From contig WGNF01000002.1 of NCBI GenBank assembly GCA_016124615.1, forward strand, positions 1 through 64,000: a stretch of DNA of 64,000 bases, written 5' to 3'. Source of the stretch: Paracoccaceae bacterium. Lineage in GTDB: Bacteria > Pseudomonadota > Alphaproteobacteria > Rhodobacterales > Rhodobacteraceae. This document shows positions 6,307 through 15,134 of the stretch, one piece after another. The position numbers were made by a program, and so were the translations under genes. Each line of letters begins with the position of its first letter. Position 1 is the first letter of the stretch. The notes beneath the pieces are model-generated. The model saw only the letters and a program-made list of their open reading frames with translations. It was not told where the DNA came from and made no database searches.

Positions 6307-8075
6307 TTGAAGTCAAGCACGTTGAGTGCGAAATTTTTCCACCCCACCGAAACGACCCCAAAACTGCTGTGGCCGTAAGCATCCAGCATTTCTCCCCTGC
6401 CGGGTTTCGAAGCTGATCGACGTCACATTAGTCGATCGCCGGCTTCAGGATCGTGCGCCCGCGCAACTGGTCTTGGGTGCTCTTGCGCCAACGCTTCGCG
6501 CAAGACAGGCAGACTTGCGGCAGCCCGAAGATCACTTGTGGCAGCGGGATACCTGCGGTCGACGCCACGGTGGAGTCTTCGGGGTTCCCTCTCTCCTTGC
6601 ACGATAGCGGTCGCGGCAATGAGGATGACTCCCTCCCCGACATGTCGATTCCGGGTGCCGCCGACGCACTTCGTGCCGTCTCTGGCGCCAGCCTTCACCA
6701 GACTCACTGAGAGCGGCCTTGGGCGGCGATCTCGACTAGGTACGCCCAAGACCTGTGCCATGGCCGAGGTGCTCGCCAGTGACTCAGCCAGTGAGTCTGG
6801 CGATGCTCCAAAGAATTGGCAGCCGGTGCCGACGTTCAGGTCGTCTCGCCGGGTTTCGGTGGTGTGCTGCTGCCCCTTGACCACAAGCAGGCGTTCGACC
6901 TTTCATGCCCAGGGATTTCCGGCATGCAGGTGCCCATGATCACGCTGCCGCCCTCGAGCCCACCGACCGGACCTGCGGCACAGGCACCCGTCCGCATGTG
7001 ATGCATTCCGCCCGGCAACGCCGTACCGGAAGCGGCGCAGGTGCCGTTCGGTGTGGCGGGCCAATGACCCGCGCGTTCGGCTCCTCCACCCAACTATTCG
7101 CTGACCATCCCATCGCCCCGCAACGATTGTCCCGGCCGCTCCCCTTGCACCTGACGGATCATCCCGAGGCGTCGACGTTCGGTCTCGTTTGCGCAGCATC
7201 CCCGACGCCAGAACAGCACCAGGACTCGCTGGGGTGGCCGCTGAGCGCGATCCTCTCCATTCTGCGCATCGTTCGTGCTCGCGAACGGGGACGCGTCTGT
7301 AGCCCAAAACCCTGATGAAATACTTTCGCTGGTCTTGAAATGTGCCGCTGTCTGGTGCGGAACCATGGGCCCTGCCGACCCGGACGCCCAAGCGCAAATC
7401 GACGAAAAAGTCCAAAACGCCGATTTTCTGTCAACATAAGGTAAACTTTATGCAACATAAGGGAACGTTTGTGGTCCTGAAGTTGCCTGGAAGTGGCGCT
7501 TCGGTCTCATTTTAGGGGCCAGAATGTTACGTTTGGTTTCCTGAATGTTACCGTTGGCTGCAGGGGTGCAACATTATGCAACATCCTTTAGGTTGTAGAT
7601 GCATCGCTTGGGCCTGTGCCAACTAGCAATGCCCTTGCTGAGCGACGTCCAGAACGGCCAACTCGGTCCCCCGGCCCGGAGGTTTGGATGCCAGGAAGTC
7701 GGTGGCGCCAGAAGGCATCCCCATCGCGTCGACGCGAAAAACCTAGGACTTCGCTTGCCCCCTGGCACATGGGGTGAGGCTGTCGATTCCAGCGCCTATC
7801 GCCGACGACGTCGTGCGAGGCCCGGGATCCTCCGAGGCTCGCCGGAAACGTCAGCCGCACCTCGTTGCCGTTCCTGCGGGGGGCTGTCGCACCGCCCCGG
7901 CTCGCGTCAGCCTGACCGCATGCGGAGTTCGCCAGGTCAACTGGCCGCTCGAGACCTGGTCATCTCTCGGTGAACGGCCACTTTGTCATCGTGCCGTCAG
8001 CCGCGACGCCCTAGAAGGCAGGCGAATTCGCACCGGGTGCAGCCCCGGAGTGTGCAGATAACGGAACGATGCCAG
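6307..8075. other. 1.8 kb without a convincing gene
   Basis: Many overlapping ORFs of 60-170 codons occur on both strands, but all read as Arg/Pro/Ser-rich low-information strings, none has a good ribosome site, and none resembles a family I know. Codon bias is lost compared with flanking genes. It is best explained as decayed coding DNA. The lysyl-PG synthase gene that often precedes acvB is not recognisable here. A repeat cluster lies at 7432-7584. Confidence 0.5.
7432..7584. repeat. Cluster of GCAACAT and GAATGTTAC repeats
   Basis: CAACATAAG (7432-7440), the interrupted palindrome TTATGCAACATAA (7448-7460), and TGCAACAT at 7567-7574 and 7577-7584 surround two direct repeats, GAATGTTACGTTTGG (7522-7536) and GAATGTTACCGTTGG (7543-7557), spaced 21 bp. 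The arrangement resembles binding sites at a mobile-element end or recombination site, but no transposase is visible nearby. Confidence 0.45.
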
Positions 8076-9572
8076 ATGGTGAACGGATCAAGGGTTCTGG
8101 CGTGGACGTCGTCGGCGCGGCGGGTATCAGGGGTGCGCCGATCGCTCCGGAGCCGCCTTCTGCTTGCCCTGCCGTTCATCTGCCTTCTCCTCGGCGGATC
8201 GATCGCGGTGTATGATGCGTGGCTTGCCCCCACGCTCAATTTCCTGACGCTGGATCGCGTGGCCCTGCCCGCGACGGGTGTCAAAGGCGTCGTCTTCCTG
8301 TTTTCCGACGCACCCGGCTGGGGCCCGCGCGAGGCCGAGGTCAGCGCAAGGCTCAGGGAGGCGGGTCTGGCCGTGGTCGGGATCGACACGCCCACCTATC
8401 TCAGGGCGATGTCGCGCCACCCGGATCGGTGCGGCTACATGGTCTCGGACCTCGAAAGCGTCGCGCAAAGCCTGCAGCGGTCGGCAGGCTCGCAGACCTA
8501 CGCGGCCCCGATCGTGGCCGGGTTCGGCCTTGGCGGGGGCCTCGCCCTCGACATGGTCGACCAGACGCCGGAAGCGACGATCGGCGGCACCGTCGTCATG
8601 GACCCGGCCTCGGCTGTTCCGCTCAAGGTCGAGCTTTGCACCCCGTCCGGCTATCTCACGACGTCGGCGGGCGAGATCTATGCCCTGCATGGCGGCCACG
8701 AGCCGGACCCCGTTTCGGTGCTGCTCAGCCCCGGTGCAACGGATGACACTCGGGACAGGGTCGGGTCGATGTCCGCGGCCTCCGCGGACGTGAAGGTGAT
8801 CGCGCGCGACGCGCCGACGGCCGACAGCCTTTCCGAAGCCGTCATGACGATGTCGGCGGCAGCCACGGTTTCCCGCAAGGCGCTGCCGATCAAGGTGCTG
8901 AGCGCCGTGCCGCGGCGCGATGCGATGGCCGTGATCCTGTCGGGGGATGGCGGCTGGCGCGACATCGATTCCTCGATCGCCAGGCTCATGCAGGCCGATG
9001 GCGTTCCGGTCGTCGGTGTGGACTCGCTGCGCTATTTCTGGAGCCGCCGGACACCCGCGGAAACCGCCAGGGATCTGTCGGGCGTCATCGAGAAGTATCG
9101 CGCGGCGTGGAACGTGAAGAACGTCCTGCTGATCGGCTATTCCTTCGGGGCCGACGTCCTTCCCGCCACCTACGCCGCCCTGCCCGAGGCGACGCGTCGC
9201 CATATCCGCCTGGTGGGCCTGCTCGGGTTTTCGAAGTTGGCCGATTGGCAGATCACGGTCGCCGGCTGGTTCGGCTCGCACGGGTCCGCGGCGGCGGCGG
9301 CGCTTCCGATCCCCGCAGCCCTGCCGCCGGGAAAGATCCTGTGCGTGCTCGGCCGAGAAGAACCGGACTCGGCATGCCACGACATCGTGGCCCTGGGCGC
9401 CGAAACGCTGGTGACGAAGGGGGGGCACCACTTCGGCGGCGACTACCCGCAGATCGAACGCGCCCTGCTGGCAGCCTACGATGCGAGACGGGCGAAGCGG
9501 GACAGCGTCGCGGCCCTTACGCCGTCGCCCGGCGCGCCGAACACCGCAGCCGAGCAGCACATGACGCAGTGA
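8076..9572 (+). CDS. acvB: AcvB/VirJ-family protein (putative lysyl-phosphatidylglycerol hydrolase)
   Basis: 498 residues. An N-terminal signal/anchor (about 25-45: LLLALPFICLLLGGSIAVY) leads to two VirJ-like alpha/beta-hydrolase regions. The C-terminal one carries VILSGDGGWRDID and the nucleophile elbow GYSFGAD near residue 350, with GGHHFGGDY as the likely catalytic-His region. Characterised AcvB proteins act in the periplasm on lysyl-phosphatidylglycerol and are usually encoded beside the synthase LpiA; no lpiA is recognisable upstream. The ATG at 8076 gives a sensible signal sequence; the longer ORF-track start adds unrelated residues. Possible roles are membrane-lipid charge control and acid tolerance. 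The family call is good, the substrate is inferred. Confidence 0.8.
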   Translation: MVNGSRVLAWTSSARRVSGVRRSLRSRLLLALPFICLLLGGSIAVYDAWLAPTLNFLTLDRVALPATGVKGVVFLFSDAPGWGPREAEVSARLREAGLAVVGIDTPTYLRAMSRHPDRCGYMVSDLESVAQSLQRSAGSQTYAAPIVAGFGLGGGLALDMVDQTPEATIGGTVVMDPASAVPLKVELCTPSGYLTTSAGEIYALHGGHEPDPVSVLLSPGATDDTRDRVGSMSAASADVKVIARDAPTADSLSEAVMTMSAAATVSRKALPIKVLSAVPRRDAMAVILSGDGGWRDIDSSIARLMQADGVPVVGVDSLRYFWSRRTPAETARDLSGVIEKYRAAWNVKNVLLIGYSFGADVLPATYAALPEATRRHIRLVGLLGFSKLADWQITVAGWFGSHGSAAAAALPIPAALPPGKILCVLGREEPDSACHDIVALGAETLVTKGGHHFGGDYPQIERALLAAYDARRAKRDSVAALTPSPGAPNTAAEQHMTQ

Positions 9573-9678
9573 CGCCGTGCCAATCCCATGGGGACACCGT
9601 GCTTGACGTCCGACGGCGCCAATGAGAGAGGCTTATTCGGAAACTCGCCGTGCCCGCATAGCACGTGCTAACGCTCGA

Positions 9679-9858
9679 TCACGTCGCCAACATTACCCGC
9701 AACGCCTGCACCCGCGCCAGCGTGGGCGGCGGGTCGCCCTCGCAGGTCACCAGCCGGATGAACCCGACCCAGGCGCGCTCGTTCTCGGTCAGGGGCCGGT
9801 CCGAGGGCAACCGGCAGCCCTCGATCACCTTGAAGTCGTTGAGCGGCGTGACGGTCAT
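9679..9858 (-). CDS. 59-aa ORF translationally coupled to XRE regulator
   Basis: The ATG at 9858 overlaps the stop of the XRE gene in an ATGA arrangement, giving a 59-residue protein (MTVTPLNDFKVIEG..., RPLTENERAWVGFIR). It is below the ORF-track limit, but the overlap and ordinary composition argue that it is translated. No known domain. Coupled regulator/small-protein pairs include toxin-antitoxin modules and phage immunity genes; neither is demonstrated here. Confidence 0.55.
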   Translation of the reverse strand: MTVTPLNDFKVIEGCRLPSDRPLTENERAWVGFIRLVTCEGDPPPTLARVQALRVMLAT

Positions 9859-10256
9859 TTCCCGAACACTCCACGGATCGCGACGCGCCCCCTCACGGTC
9901 AGGCTGGGGTCGCTGTGCCCGGAGGCGTCGCGCAGTTCCTCGATCCAGGCGGCCTCGTTGCGCGTGACGATGACGCCGAAGATTTCCTCGATGGCATGGG
10001 CGGTGGTATCGCCGCCGAGCTGTTCCAGCGCCAGCTTGAACAAGAGCCGCGGATCGCAGTCCAGCGCCCGCGCCAGCGACGACACCCGGTCGAGCGGCAG
10101 CTTCGAGGCGCCGTTCTTCAGCATCGCCACCATGTTGGGGTTGTTGAAGCCCGCCTCGTTGGCGATCTCGATCTGCGATTTCTTCGGCCGCAGCTCCAGC
10201 ACGCGCTTCTGCAGGTAAGCAGCCAGCCGGGTGTCGGCGTGGGGTCTCTTGGTCAT
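9855..10256 (-). CDS. XRE-family HTH transcriptional regulator
   Basis: 133 residues from the ATG at 10256, preceded by TTAGGAGCGACAGCG (AGGAG nine bases upstream). A Cro/CI-type helix-turn-helix lies at about residues 8-65 (KKSQIEIANEAGF as helices 2-3, then NMVAMLKNGASKLPLDRV). The C-terminal half (residues 75-133) is probably for dimerisation. A perfect 19-bp palindrome, GCAGAACATCATGTTCTGC, sits 21 bp upstream of the start, indicating autoregulation. The downstream 59-aa ORF overlaps by four bases. The small size, position beside tRNA-Pro and isolation from other regulators suggest phage or element origin. Confidence 0.8.
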   Translation of the reverse strand: MTKRPHADTRLAAYLQKRVLELRPKKSQIEIANEAGFNNPNMVAMLKNGASKLPLDRVSSLARALDCDPRLLFKLALEQLGGDTTAHAIEEIFGVIVTRNEAAWIEELRDASGHSDPSLTVRGRVAIRGVFGK

Positions 10257-10277
10257 CGCTGTCGCTCCTAAGTCATT

Positions 10278-10296
10278 GCAGAACATCATGTTCTGC
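10278..10296. promoter_or_regulatory. 19-bp perfect palindromic operator of the XRE gene
   Basis: GCAGAACATCATGTTCTGC has 9-bp arms around one central base. Reading the minus strand, a -10-like TATAAC (10306-10311) lies just upstream, so the palindrome overlaps the expected transcription start and would repress when bound. Confidence 0.65.
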
Positions 10297-10606
10297 TTGA
10301 CTTCGTTATAGCGACGGCCTGATGGAGATGTGCCCGGGGGAGATGGGATCTGGGTGGTCTCACGCACGATCGGGGTCGGACCGCCCGGGTCACTCGGACC
10401 GTCTGATCCACGTGAGCAATCGGATTCGCACGCAAACCGACCATCTCCGTGGATGGCACTGCATCAGTGCGGGAGGTCGTGGCATTCTTTGCCAGCGGAC
10501 CGCGAGTCTTATGGAGGCGACTGGTCCGGATCATTGGTCCGAATAAGTGTTCCGGAGCCGCTCGCGTCGCGCCTTCAACTCTTTGATTTTACTTGATTTT
10601 TTTATT
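10297..10606. other. Non-coding stretch between XRE gene and tRNA-Pro
   Basis: It contains the likely promoter of the XRE gene at its left end and a T-rich tract (ACTTGATTTTTTTATTT, about 10591-10606) beside the tRNA 3' end that may serve tRNA transcription termination. No gene is seen. Confidence 0.5.
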
Positions 10607-10683
10607 TGGTCGGAGTGAGAGGATTCGAACCTCCGACCCCCTGCTCCCGAAGCAGGTGCGCTACCAGACTGCGCTACACTCCG
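10607..10683 (-). tRNA. tRNA-Pro (anticodon CGG)
   Basis: On the minus strand the 77 bases fold as a standard cloverleaf: acceptor CGGAGTG/CACTCCG, anticodon arm CCTGC-TTCGGGA-GCAGG with anticodon CGG (codon CCG), and T-arm GGAGG-TTCGAAT-CCTCT. Discriminator A and CCA are encoded. The 3' end faces the accessory region to the left, a usual orientation for an integration target. Confidence 0.96.
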
Positions 10684-10728
10684 ACCGATGCGCGGGAGTT
10701 ACCGACTCGCCACGGGATTTGCAAGGGG

Positions 10729-11688
10729 TCACTCCTGCACACGGTTGCGGTTCAGCAACGCGCCCAGCCGCGAGCCCGGACCGGCATCGGGGCGCGACCG
10801 GGTGTTGGACACCGGGCGGTTGCCCGACACGCTCGCCCGGCTTTCGCGGAACAGGATGTAAAGACCGCTTCCGATGATCACAGCGATGCCCAGCGCGGTA
10901 TAGCCGTCGATCCCCTCGTGAAAGAACAGCCAGCCGTAGAGGATCGCCCAGAGGATCTGTGAATACTGCATCGGCGCGACGATCACGGCCTCGGCGTTGC
11001 GGTAGGCGGTGATGGTGCACAGGCCCGCCACGATGGCGAAGGCCGCGACCAGCGTCATGCCGCCCAGATCGGCGACCGGCATCGGCACATAGACGAAGGG
11101 CATCAAGGCCCCCATCACGAGGAAGTTCGCCATCATCGGATAAAGCAGGATCACCGCGCTGCGCTCGTCCTGCCCGATCTTCCGGGCGATGATCGAAGAA
11201 GTGGCACCCCCCACCGCCGAGGCCATCGCCGCGAGGTGGCCAAGGCTGATCGGCACCGCGCCGGGGCGCAGCACGATCAGCACGCCGACCAGCCCCGCCA
11301 ACACCGCCAGCCCGCGCCGCAGCCGCACCTTTTCGCCCAGGATCGGGATCGCGAGCAGGGTGATCAGCAGCGGCGAGGCGAACAGCATTGCATAGACCTG
11401 CGCCAGCGGCAGCACCGAGAACGCGTAGAAGGCCCCGGCCCCGGCCAGCATGTCGGACGCCATCCGCAGGCTGATCCACCACGGGTGGTTCGGCCGCAAA
11501 TGGCCCGCTGACTTGTCCTGCATCAGCATGACGGTGATCAGCGGAAAGCTCATCACGGTGCGGAAGAAGATGATCTGGAACGCGGTGTATTCGCTGCCAA
11601 GATGCTTGATGATAGCGTCGTGCGTCGAGAACAGCCCAAAACCCAGCAGCGCAATCAATGCGCCCCGCATGTTGCTTGTCATCCGCAT
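10729..11688 (-). CDS. EamA/DMT-superfamily transporter
   Basis: 319 residues with about ten hydrophobic helices in two EamA repeats. The first begins MRGALIALLGFGLFSTHDAIIKHLG, with FFRTVMSFPLI typical of repeat 1; the second begins near residue 150 (LGHLAAMASAVGGATSSIIA) and ends with SQILWAILYGWLFFHE and GIAVIIGSGLYILFRE. The C-terminal 35 residues are hydrophilic. Inner-membrane export of small metabolites or amino acids is typical of the family; the substrate cannot be read. It stands alone, just past tRNA-Pro. Confidence 0.85.
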   Translation of the reverse strand: MRMTSNMRGALIALLGFGLFSTHDAIIKHLGSEYTAFQIIFFRTVMSFPLITVMLMQDKSAGHLRPNHPWWISLRMASDMLAGAGAFYAFSVLPLAQVYAMLFASPLLITLLAIPILGEKVRLRRGLAVLAGLVGVLIVLRPGAVPISLGHLAAMASAVGGATSSIIARKIGQDERSAVILLYPMMANFLVMGALMPFVYVPMPVADLGGMTLVAAFAIVAGLCTITAYRNAEAVIVAPMQYSQILWAILYGWLFFHEGIDGYTALGIAVIIGSGLYILFRESRASVSGNRPVSNTRSRPDAGPGSRLGALLNRNRVQE

Positions 11689-12067
11689 GGTCTTGGGGGC
11701 CTTCAGATCGGTCGAATACCGTCAAGGTTAGCGCCAACAATCGGGAATGCCCAGAGCGGGCGGGCATCTTCGCCACCGCGGTTGCGCGTTTCCGCCGCGG
11801 GTGTGATCCTGCGCGCATCATGGGGCGCGAAGGATTGCAGACATCCTGACCGTGCTGGGGGGGGCCATCAGCTTCACCCAGGGCGCGACGCCGTGCTGGC
11901 GGAGGGCGCCACCCACCCCGGATCGGCGGAGCAGATATTCGCGCTGACGGATTCGATGCGCTGGCTCAGCCGGACCGTCGCCCACCTGCGCAGCATCGGC
12001 CACTACCAGATCATCGCGAGCCCGATGGTCCGGCCGCAAAGCCGAACCCATCGGGCCGCTGAACGCC
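11689..12067. other. Intergenic stretch with possible plus-strand gene remnant
   Basis: From about 11914 to 12037 the plus strand reads sensibly (HPGSAEQIFALTDSMRWLSR, then TVAHLRSIGHYQIIASPMV), but no start or intact continuation is present and a run of eight Gs upstream (about 11857-11864) suggests frame damage. It is probably a relic of a gene I cannot name. Confidence 0.35.
12020..12056 (-). terminator. Hairpin just past leuB stop
   Basis: GCCCGATGG (12020-12028) pairs with CCATCGGGC (12048-12056), with further pairing inside (CCGGC/GCCG). It starts 11 bp past the leuB stop (minus strand). There is no clear T-run, so its termination strength is uncertain. Confidence 0.4.
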
Positions 12068-13174
12068 TTACAAGCTGGCGTCAAGCGCCGCGAGGATCGC
12101 GTCGCCCATGCCGGTGGTGCTGACGGGCGCGCCGCCCTCGGGGCCCATCAGGTCGGCGGTGCGGGCGCCATCGGCCAGCACCTTTTCCACCGCCGCCTCA
12201 AGTCGCGCGGCCTCGTCGCCCAGCCCGAAGGAATAGCGCAGCGCCATCGCGAACGACAGGATGCAGGCGATCGGGTTGGCCTTGCCCTGCCCGGCGATAT
12301 CGGGGGCCGAGCCATGCACCGGCTCATAAAGCGCCTTGGGCCGACCGTTTGCCATCGGCGCGCCGAGGCTGGCCGAGGGCAACATGCCAAGGCTGCCGGT
12401 CAGCATCGCGGCGCAATCCGACAGAATGTCGCCGAACAGGTTGTCGGTCACGATCACGTCGAACTGCTTGGGCCAGCGCACCAACTGCATCGCGCCGTTG
12501 TCGGCATACATGTGGCTGAGCGCGACATCGGGGTATTCCTCGTCGCGCACCTTCTGCACGACCTCGCGCCAGAGCACGCCCGATTCCATCACGTTGGCCT
12601 TCTCCATCGAGCAGACCTTGTTGTGCCGCTTGCGCGCCAGTTCGAAGGCCGAGCGCGCCACGCGGGCAATCTCGGATTCGGTGTAGCGCTGGGTGTTGAT
12701 GCCGACCCGTTCGTTGCCTTCGGTGAAGATGCCGCGCGGCTCGCCGAAATAGACGCCCGAGGTCAGTTCCCGCACGATCATGATGTCGAGCCCGGCCACC
12801 ACGTCCTTCTTCAGCGACGAGAAGTCCGCCAGCGCGTCGAAGCACTGCGCCGGGCGCAGGTTGGCGAACAGGTCCATTTCCTTGCGCAGCCGCAGCAGCC
12901 CGCGTTCGGGCTTCAGCGCGAACGGCAGGTTGTCGTATTTCGGCCCGCCAACGGCGCCCAGCAGCACCGCATCGACCTCTTGCGCCTTGGCCATGGTGTC
13001 GTCGCTCAGCGGGGTGCCATAGGCGTCGTAGGCGCAGCCGCCCACCAGCCCCTCGGACACGTCAAAGACGATCCCCCGCTTCGCACCCAGCCAGTCGATG
13101 ATGCGGCGCACCTCGGCCATGACTTCGGGGCCGATGCCGTCGCCGGGAAGGATCAGAAGGGAAGGATTGCTCAT
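12068..13174 (-). CDS. leuB: 3-isopropylmalate dehydrogenase
   Basis: 368 residues, the normal LeuB length. It oxidatively decarboxylates 3-isopropylmalate to 2-oxoisocaproate with NAD+, the third committed step of leucine synthesis, in the cytosol. Motifs include [10 protein letters not shown] at the N-terminus, [11 protein letters not shown], the substrate-site [14 protein letters not shown], the Asp-containing [12 protein letters not shown] metal site and [15 protein letters not shown] near the NAD site. CGGAGCGGCCTC places GGAG eight bases before the ATG at 13174. leuC and leuD lie about 4 kb away on the same strand, separated by unrelated genes, so the leucine genes are not one operon. 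Confidence 0.97.
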   Translation of the reverse strand: MSNPSLLILPGDGIGPEVMAEVRRIIDWLGAKRGIVFDVSEGLVGGCAYDAYGTPLSDDTMAKAQEVDAVLLGAVGGPKYDNLPFALKPERGLLRLRKEMDLFANLRPAQCFDALADFSSLKKDVVAGLDIMIVRELTSGVYFGEPRGIFTEGNERVGINTQRYTESEIARVARSAFELARKRHNKVCSMEKANVMESGVLWREVVQKVRDEEYPDVALSHMYADNGAMQLVRWPKQFDVIVTDNLFGDILSDCAAMLTGSLGMLPSASLGAPMANGRPKALYEPVHGSAPDIAGQGKANPIACILSFAMALRYSFGLGDEAARLEAAVEKVLADGARTADLMGPEGGAPVSTTGMGDAILAALDASL

Positions 13175-13226
13175 GAGGCCGCTCCGTAATTTGACGTGGT
13201 TGGCCTAGCCCTTCGCCGGAACGGAA

Positions 13227-14123
13227 TCAAGCAGCGACGACAGGCGCCAGCCCTTCCGCCAGCGCATCCCAGACGCGGCGCAGCCGGGGGGTGTGCCGCA
13301 GCGCCTGCGCGGCCGTCAGCCAGATCGGCAGCGTCGGCAACGGCAGCGCGGGAACCACCTGCACCATCCCCCGTACCGCCCGCGCCACCGCAAGCTGGGT
13401 GATGCCCAGCCCCGCGCCCGCCCGCACCAGGGCCCAGTTCGCGGCCTGATCGTCACACCGCACCTTGAAGAAGTGCTTGTCGACCTGCCAGCCAAGCGCC
13501 GCGAAGCCGCGCATCAGCAGGTCGGACCGGTCGAGGCCGACCCAGTCGTGATCGGCCAGATCGGCCACCGTGCCCGGCGTGCCATTGCGTTCAAGGTAGC
13601 TGAGCGCCCCGAACACGCCCAACCGGCTTTCGCCCAGATGCCGGGCGATCAGGTCGGGCTGTTCGGGGCGGTACATGCGCACTGCGATATCGGTCTCGCG
13701 CCACAGCAGGTTGTCGGTGGCGTCAGAGGCATGCAGCTCGATCTCGATCTCGGGCTCGTCGGCGCGCAGGCGGGCAAGGATCGGCGGCAGGATGTGATGC
13801 GCCACGACCATGCTGGCACTGATCCGCACCGTGCCGGAAAGCTGGGTTTCGCGGCCCGCCGCGATCAGCGACAGCCGCGCCGCCGCCGCCTGCATCTCTC
13901 GCGCGGGGGCGACCATCGCGGCGCCAGCCTCGGTCAGCGCCAGCCCGCGGGCATGGCGGCGGAACAGCGCCACCCCCAGCGCCTCTTCCGCGGCCTGCAC
14001 CTGACGGCCCAGCGTCGGCTGGCTTAGCCCCAACACGCGGGCCGCGGCCGACAGCGATCCCGCCTCGGCCACGGCGAGAACGGATCGGATCAGCGACCAG
14101 TCGAGAGCGTCAGAGCTATTCAT
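13227..14123 (-). CDS. LysR-family transcriptional regulator
   Basis: 298 residues. An N-terminal winged HTH (about 8-65: VLAVAEAGSLSAAARVLGLS, QPTLGRQVQAAEEALG) is followed by a LysR effector domain (about 95-295). It is divergent from the NAD-epimerase gene at 14214, with 90 bp between starts, the classic arrangement for a LysR protein controlling its neighbour and itself. The inducer is unknown. Confidence 0.9.
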   Translation of the reverse strand: MNSSDALDWSLIRSVLAVAEAGSLSAAARVLGLSQPTLGRQVQAAEEALGVALFRRHARGLALTEAGAAMVAPAREMQAAAARLSLIAAGRETQLSGTVRISASMVVAHHILPPILARLRADEPEIEIELHASDATDNLLWRETDIAVRMYRPEQPDLIARHLGESRLGVFGALSYLERNGTPGTVADLADHDWVGLDRSDLLMRGFAALGWQVDKHFFKVRCDDQAANWALVRAGAGLGITQLAVARAVRGMVQVVPALPLPTLPIWLTAAQALRHTPRLRRVWDALAEGLAPVVAA

Positions 14124-14213
14124 GGATGAATGGCTAACATGCGAGTTACCCCAATTTCAATGCGATCCAGCCTAGCCTACCTTCCTTTCGAAGCAGAAAG
14201 ACAGGAGCTAGCC

Positions 14214-15134
14214 ATGACCGGAACCGTCCTCATCCTTGGCGCCTCGGGCGTCTTTGGCGCCGCCGCCGCCCATGCCTTTGCTGCCGCCGGGTGGCAGGTG
14301 CGTCGTTTCGACCGCAAGACCGGCGACATGATCCGCGACGCGACGGGCGCCGATGTGATCGTCAACGCGATGAACCCGCCCGCCTATCACGACTGGAAAA
14401 CGCTGTTGCCGCAGATCACCGCGCAGGTGATCGCCGCCGCCAAGGCCACCGGCGCCACGGTGATCCTGCCGGGCAACGTCTATGTCTCCGGCGATCAGGT
14501 CGGCCCGTGGGACGAAAACACGCCGCACCGCCCGGTGGCCCGCAAAGGCCGCATCCGGGCCGAGCTGGAGGCGGCGTATCGTAACGCCGCCGCAGAAGGC
14601 CTGCGCACGATCGTGCTGCGCGGCGGCGACTTCATCGACCCCGGCAACATGAAAACCATTCTGGACATGGTGACGCTGAAGGGGCTGGCGAAGGGCCGCA
14701 TCACCGCCATGGGCCGCCCCGACGTGCGCCGCGCCTATGCCTATATCCCCGACATGACGCGGGCCGCCGTGGCACTGGCCGAGATGCGCGACCGGCTGCC
14801 GCCCTTCGCCGATGTGGCGTTTCCCGGTGTGACCTTCAGCCTGAACGAGTTGAAGCAGGCGCTGGAAATGGCAACCGGCAAGACGCTGCGCATCGGCAAC
14901 TTTCCGTGGTGGATGATGCGCCTTGCCTCGCCGGTCTGGGAACTGGCCCGCGAACTGTCCGAGATGCGCTACCTTTACAACACGCCCCATACGCTGTCCG
15001 GGGCGACGTTCCACCGCCTGCTGCCGGATTTCCGGCTGACCGCGCTGGACCGGATCGCAGCGGAAGAGGCCGTGGCTATGGGTGCGGTGCCGTCAGGGCA
15101 GGTCAAGATCCACCCAGACCAGACGGTGGCGTGA
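14214..15134 (+). CDS. NAD(P)-dependent epimerase/dehydratase-family protein
   Basis: 306 residues. A Rossmann N-terminus (VLILGASGVFGAAAAHAFAA) is followed by an atypical extended-SDR body (NAMNPPAYHDW; VILPGNVYVSGDQ; RRAYAYIPDMTRAAVALAE). The canonical Tyr-x3-Lys is not obvious (YVSGDQ region), so catalysis is uncertain; relatives act as NAD(P)-binding reductases or sugar-nucleotide enzymes. I use the ATG at 14214, preceded by ACAGGAGCTAGCC, rather than the ORF-track start 28 codons upstream. It is divergent from a LysR regulator that probably controls it. Its 3' end overlaps the convergent gene at 15093 by 42 bp. Confidence 0.8.
   Translation: MTGTVLILGASGVFGAAAAHAFAAAGWQVRRFDRKTGDMIRDATGADVIVNAMNPPAYHDWKTLLPQITAQVIAAAKATGATVILPGNVYVSGDQVGPWDENTPHRPVARKGRIRAELEAAYRNAAAEGLRTIVLRGGDFIDPGNMKTILDMVTLKGLAKGRITAMGRPDVRRAYAYIPDMTRAAVALAEMRDRLPPFADVAFPGVTFSLNELKQALEMATGKTLRIGNFPWWMMRLASPVWELARELSEMRYLYNTPHTLSGATFHRLLPDFRLTALDRIAAEEAVAMGAVPSGQVKIHPDQTVA

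Noticed and set aside
6307-8075. Insertion sequence or transposase remnants in the gene-poor stretch
   Set aside because: Repeats suggest it, but no frame shows a transposase motif (such as a DDE context) and no matching terminal inverted repeats were found by eye.
8127-9560. A 477-codon minus-strand ORF opposite acvB
   Set aside because: Antisense shadow; no ribosome site or domain.
10278-10296. Palindrome as a LexA/SOS box
   Set aside because: Alphaproteobacterial LexA sites are direct GTTC-N7-GTTC repeats; this is GAAC-N5-GTTC and fits an XRE operator better.
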